Assembly (NCBI GenBank): GCA_947650285.1
Contig: CANTFL010000409.1
Span: 124,001-188,000 of the forward strand
Source of the DNA: Hyaloperonospora brassicae
Lineage: Eukaryota > Oomycota > Peronosporomycetes > Peronosporales > Peronosporaceae
Direction: 5' to 3'
DNA length: 64,000 bases
The number at the start of each line of letters is the position of its first letter. The stretch's first letter is position 1. The translations under genes and the position numbers were made by a program. The notes under the pieces are model-generated. The model did no database searches. It saw nothing but the letters and a program-made list of their open reading frames with translations, and was not told where the DNA came from. Shown one piece after another: positions 60,835 through 64,000 of this stretch.

Positions 60835-63800
60835 CTACTCCAGTACGTCAGGTTCATCTTCGAACTCATCGCTGCGCTCTTCGGACAGCAGAAACGAGCC
60901 AAGATCGTTCGGGTACTTTTGCGGCTGGCCAAGTAGACTGAGCAGCACCGGCAACAGCGCCAACCCGTGGAAACAGCCCAGCACGACGATGCCCAAATAC
61001 ATCCGGAAGAAGTATACACGAAATAGCATGGATGGTGCGAACGCGAGCACACCGATGCCACAAAACTTGGTCAACGTGATGCCCGAAAAGATTGACGCGC
61101 CAACGCTGGTCAGAGCGTAGCGCGTGTGGTCGTCGGAAGTGCCTCCTACGTGACGTCGTCTAGAGAGCGAAAACTGGTGGGCCATGTGTACACAGAACTC
61201 CACGCCCAGTCCGATGCAAGCAAGAAGGTTGACTACCGAGATCGCGTTGATGGAAGTTTCAGCACTGGGTCCTGCAAGCAGATTCCACACGAAAAGAAAC
61301 CCCAGCTGCGAAAACGCCATCGACAACACGCAAAAAGTGACGACAGCAGCCAAACGCAAGCTTCCGTCCATCAGCACAAACACCGCGGCAAAAACGACAG
61401 CCAATGCCAACAGCACACTCTGTAGCGCCACTCCTTGAATGTATGTGTACTGCTCTTCGAATACAAAGATAAGAGCGTACGGGAACGCAGTAGCGACTCG
61501 ACCGGAGCTCCAGGCACTAGTCACATCGTGCAGGTAGTAGTACGAGTTTACAAACATGGACTGGTTACGCATCGCATTCAGCTGAAACCGCATCCGAGAA
61601 CCGATGATGCTCAGGTGGTTTGCATGGCTGTCTTCATCAACACTTGACTCGTCAAACACGATGTCGCCTTCATACTGCGCACCACACAGTCCAAATTGTT
61701 GACAACAGGATGATCCAATCGAGATTTTCGTAAAGTTCTTCACCAACGAGTAGAACAGCGCATTTGGAGTCACGTTCGCTGCTGGTGCCAATGCATTGTA
61801 CCCAAGAGCGGGGGCCAGGGAAACGTCACTATCCGCAACGTGTGTGACCTCGTACGGGAAAGGATCCATTGGCTGTATCGGGCAATCGCACAGACCTTGA
61901 TTGATCTTGTCTTGAAGGAAAAAGCGCATTTGGCGCCACTGATTAAACGTGTGCAACCACGAGTAAATGGGCAGCTCAATGTACTGGCGCAAACCCGAGA
62001 GCTCGTCCAACAGAACATTCAGGTCCGTTTGCTGTTGTCCGTCGGTGTAGTCGATTGCACCGTCAAGGACGACATACGCCGGCGGCCCAGCTTCACCAAG
62101 CGCTGTCTGTCGTTTGAAATACTCATGCAGGTAAAAGTCGGTCGGTACCGCAAGCTCTTGCTGTAGTCCAAGATGCAATTCGGATGAGCCAAACGCACTC
62201 AGTGTTACGATCGAGAAGCCTGTCACAAGCACCAGTATCTTGGTGGAACGTTGCAACAAGAACGGAGTGTACGTCTTCTCGACAAAACGCTGAATCACTC
62301 CAGCACTGCCCGGACGTGTTGACACTTCTTCTGCAGAAACGCTGTCCTCGACAAGCAACTCATACTGGCGGTGAACCTTTGACTCATTTCTCTTGCTTTC
62401 CTCACTTAACGGCGTGGTAATGGGCGTTTGCTGGATCCACGGGAACACATCATATCGCCGGGCTCGCACGCGGCGTGCGTCTAGCACAAGCGCTGAGGCA
62501 AACCACGTCATTTGGAGCAAGAAGTTGGCGACAACCGCCAATCCCGCCACAACGCAGAAGCTCGTCAGCGCTGGTATCCGTGTGAGAACACCCACTGAAA
62601 AGGCCAGCGCTTCCGTCACGGCTGCCACCGCGATTGATGGTCCGACATTCTGCATGGTCTCTCCAGTTACTTGCTTCAACAGCAACGACTCATCCTCAGC
62701 TTGATCACGCATATTGCGGCTTTCATCAAGCGCCACAAGACCACGCCGTGCTGCCAGGCGGTCAAATTCGTTCGCCAGGATGAACATGTTATCCACACCA
62801 ATAGCAAGCACCAGAAACGGGACGACTTCAAGCGTGATCATCGTCACTTTCATCTGCAAGATCGCACAGCTTACGCCCATCGCAGCACCCAGCGAGAGGA
62901 GCACAATCAGGATACCGGTGAAGCCAAGTCCAAAGCGCGAGCGCACTGGATCCTGAAATTTGCCCAGCGAAGCCGACACGTACAAAAACATCACCAGGTA
63001 GCTCACCACAACAATGAAGGCATTCTGCTTCGTCTGCACCACCAATGAATCAGCAACGGATCGTTCAGCCATGTACGTAAGTCGCACGCCGTCGACGCCA
63101 GCGTCCGCCAGCTGCTTATCTTCCACACTGTCCCAGATATACTCGTCACTATCGATGCCTCTCGAAGGCATGAGCGAGTGTGCCGCTTGCTCCGCCGTCT
63201 TGAGAAACACCTCCTTCTCCCACAACTCAACGTACCGCGTGTACGTCTCGTTCTCCGGCTTACTGTTCAGTAAGAACGTGACAATCAAAGCCTTCGCTGC
63301 AGGCGTTGCTTCTCCGCACGGATCTGGATTCGTGTGGCAGTCGTCTCGCGACAACCCGCCAAACACCACGTTCCTCATCACTGGCACGCCATTCTCGTCC
63401 ATACACGGCGCGTGGGACTGGAGCTCTGGGTCTGTGGTCTGGCACGCTGCCGTCAACTTGATGTCTGGGTCGTTCTCGAGCAATGTGGCATTGCTGAGCC
63501 AATACTGGAACGGACTCGTGACCAAACACCCCTTCCCTCGGATCGGCCGATAGCAAAAGTCCTCGAGCTGCAACGACACATTTGCATTGTCGGCACTGTG
63601 TACGACAGTTTGTGCAATTTGGGTCTGAAGTGTAGCCATCTGTTGCAAAACGCGGCGTTGGACCAAATCCGCGGCCGAGTCACAAGTTGCTGCTTCAGGG
63701 TCCACTTCTGCGGCTGAATCCGAAATGGAGTCGTCGACGTAGAAAATGAGTTGCTCGATGCGGAAAAAAGGTCCAAAAAGCGCATCCACGCGCGCCTGTT

Positions 63801-63966
63801 CCTGAGCCGCGACGCTGTTTGGAGGGACCCAGAGACCCTGCGGATCCGTCTGCAGCTGCATGTTCAGTAGTCCCAGACAGAGGAATATGCTGCCTAGGAG
63901 TGCATAGAGTGCCGTGGGCACGGGTGACGCGCCACAGAGTGCGCCCAGGCGGAAGAAGACGCGCAT
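60835..63966 (-). CDS. NPC1-like sterol transporter, 5' part outside the window
   Basis: The visible 1043 aa begin at the first helix of the RND core (FFRLGALCGASPVPTALYAL ... DPQGLWVPPNS ... DALFGPFFRIEQLIF), equivalent to NPC1 after its N-terminal domain. The codons before 63966 are CCGCTCTCCAG, a good splice acceptor, so the sterol-binding N-terminal domain is probably encoded by exon(s) beyond position 64000. The ATG at 63966 is then internal. The sterol-sensing domain is canonical (LEVVPFLVLAIGVDNMFIL with the acidic D). Luminal Cys-rich loops follow (CDCPIQPMDPFPYEV, CCQQFGLCGAQY). The second-half helix carries GLGVEFCVHMAHQF, the NPC1-type acidic relay. The C-terminus is acidic (SDEFEDEPDVLE). 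Confidence 0.88.
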   Translation of the reverse strand: MRVFFRLGALCGASPVPTALYALLGSIFLCLGLLNMQLQTDPQGLWVPPNSVAAQEQARVDALFGPFFRIEQLIFYVDDSISDSAAEVDPEAATCDSAADLVQRRVLQQMATLQTQIAQTVVHSADNANVSLQLEDFCYRPIRGKGCLVTSPFQYWLSNATLLENDPDIKLTAACQTTDPELQSHAPCMDENGVPVMRNVVFGGLSRDDCHTNPDPCGEATPAAKALIVTFLLNSKPENETYTRYVELWEKEVFLKTAEQAAHSLMPSRGIDSDEYIWDSVEDKQLADAGVDGVRLTYMAERSVADSLVVQTKQNAFIVVVSYLVMFLYVSASLGKFQDPVRSRFGLGFTGILIVLLSLGAAMGVSCAILQMKVTMITLEVVPFLVLAIGVDNMFILANEFDRLAARRGLVALDESRNMRDQAEDESLLLKQVTGETMQNVGPSIAVAAVTEALAFSVGVLTRIPALTSFCVVAGLAVVANFLLQMTWFASALVLDARRVRARRYDVFPWIQQTPITTPLSEESKRNESKVHRQYELLVEDSVSAEEVSTRPGSAGVIQRFVEKTYTPFLLQRSTKILVLVTGFSIVTLSAFGSSELHLGLQQELAVPTDFYLHEYFKRQTALGEAGPPAYVVLDGAIDYTDGQQQTDLNVLLDELSGLRQYIELPIYSWLHTFNQWRQMRFFLQDKINQGLCDCPIQPMDPFPYEVTHVADSDVSLAPALGYNALAPAANVTPNALFYSLVKNFTKISIGSSCCQQFGLCGAQYEGDIVFDESSVDEDSHANHLSIIGSRMRFQLNAMRNQSMFVNSYYYLHDVTSAWSSGRVATAFPYALIFVFEEQYTYIQGVALQSVLLALAVVFAAVFVLMDGSLRLAAVVTFCVLSMAFSQLGFLFVWNLLAGPSAETSINAISVVNLLACIGLGVEFCVHMAHQFSLSRRRHVGGTSDDHTRYALTSVGASIFSGITLTKFCGIGVLAFAPSMLFRVYFFRMYLGIVVLGCFHGLALLPVLLSLLGQPQKYPNDLGSFLLSEERSDEFEDEPDVLE

Positions 63967-64000
63967 CTGGAGAGCGGGAGGTCGACGAGAGCTGACTGAG

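Noticed and set aside
1..64000. tRNA, rRNA and CRISPR signals
   Set aside because: No cloverleaf-type segments with a GTTCGAATC box, no rRNA-like sequence and no spaced repeats of CRISPR type were seen on reading both strands; a tRNA scan would be decisive.

Overview
The window is nuclear DNA of an oomycete, most likely a member of the Peronosporales (Phytophthora or downy mildew type). Eukaryotic housekeeping genes are broken by short GT-AG introns of about 40 to 400 bases, and coding exons are GC-rich. A small secreted protein with a degenerate RXLR-EER signature sits in a gene-poor stretch. The protein set (CWC27, DNAJC9, eIF3e, SSU72, DPH3, RPN10, MED1, MINDY, CaM methyltransferase, kinesin-1, NPC1-like carriers) is typical of stramenopiles. 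The species cannot be named from sequence alone. I saw no bacterial, viral, tRNA, rRNA or CRISPR features.

Layout. 0.3-5 kb, all minus strand: CWC27 cyclophilin (spliceosome), ribosomal protein S11 copy A and complex I NUXM-type subunit copy A. 5-6.8 kb has no recognisable gene. 6.8-12.3 kb: DNAJC9 (-) and a peroxisomal SDR-SCP2 enzyme (+), divergent from a 162 bp promoter that holds a perfect 13 bp palindrome, then eIF3e (-). 13.6-25.7 kb: a small membrane protein, a PH-WW protein, SSU72, a PZP/PHD chromatin reader, an AGC kinase and a SMYD-like SET protein. 26.7-34.8 kb: a long NPC1-like carrier and a WDR26/GID7-type LisH-CTLH-WD40 protein. 34.8-39.4 kb is gene-poor and holds the effector candidate. 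39.4-42 kb is MED1. 42-46.6 kb is a second gene-poor stretch. 46.6-60 kb: DPH3, kinesin-1, calmodulin-lysine methyltransferase, RPN10, a second (DMG-type) AGC kinase, MINDY deubiquitinase, NUXM copy B and RPS11 copy B. 60.8-64 kb is a second NPC1-like gene, cut by the window end.

The strongest structural signal is a duplicated two-gene block, NUXM then RPS11. It lies on the minus strand at 2.8-4.9 kb and on the plus strand at 57.7-60.0 kb, so the block is inverted. The two RPS11 copies are almost identical including synonymous sites, stretches upstream and the 3' UTR, while the NUXM copies are strongly diverged although their intron is at exactly the same place. This points to an old duplication with later homogenisation of RPS11. 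Copy A of RPS11 has CTG where copy B has its ATG.

Most other genes act independently in core processes: splicing (CWC27), transcription (MED1, SSU72, PHD reader), translation (S11, eIF3e, DPH3), ubiquitin turnover (RPN10, MINDY, GID7-like) and sterol transport (two NPC1-like proteins). Exon boundaries were read by eye from reading frame, GT/AG signals and known protein families, so each is a prediction to be confirmed with transcripts.
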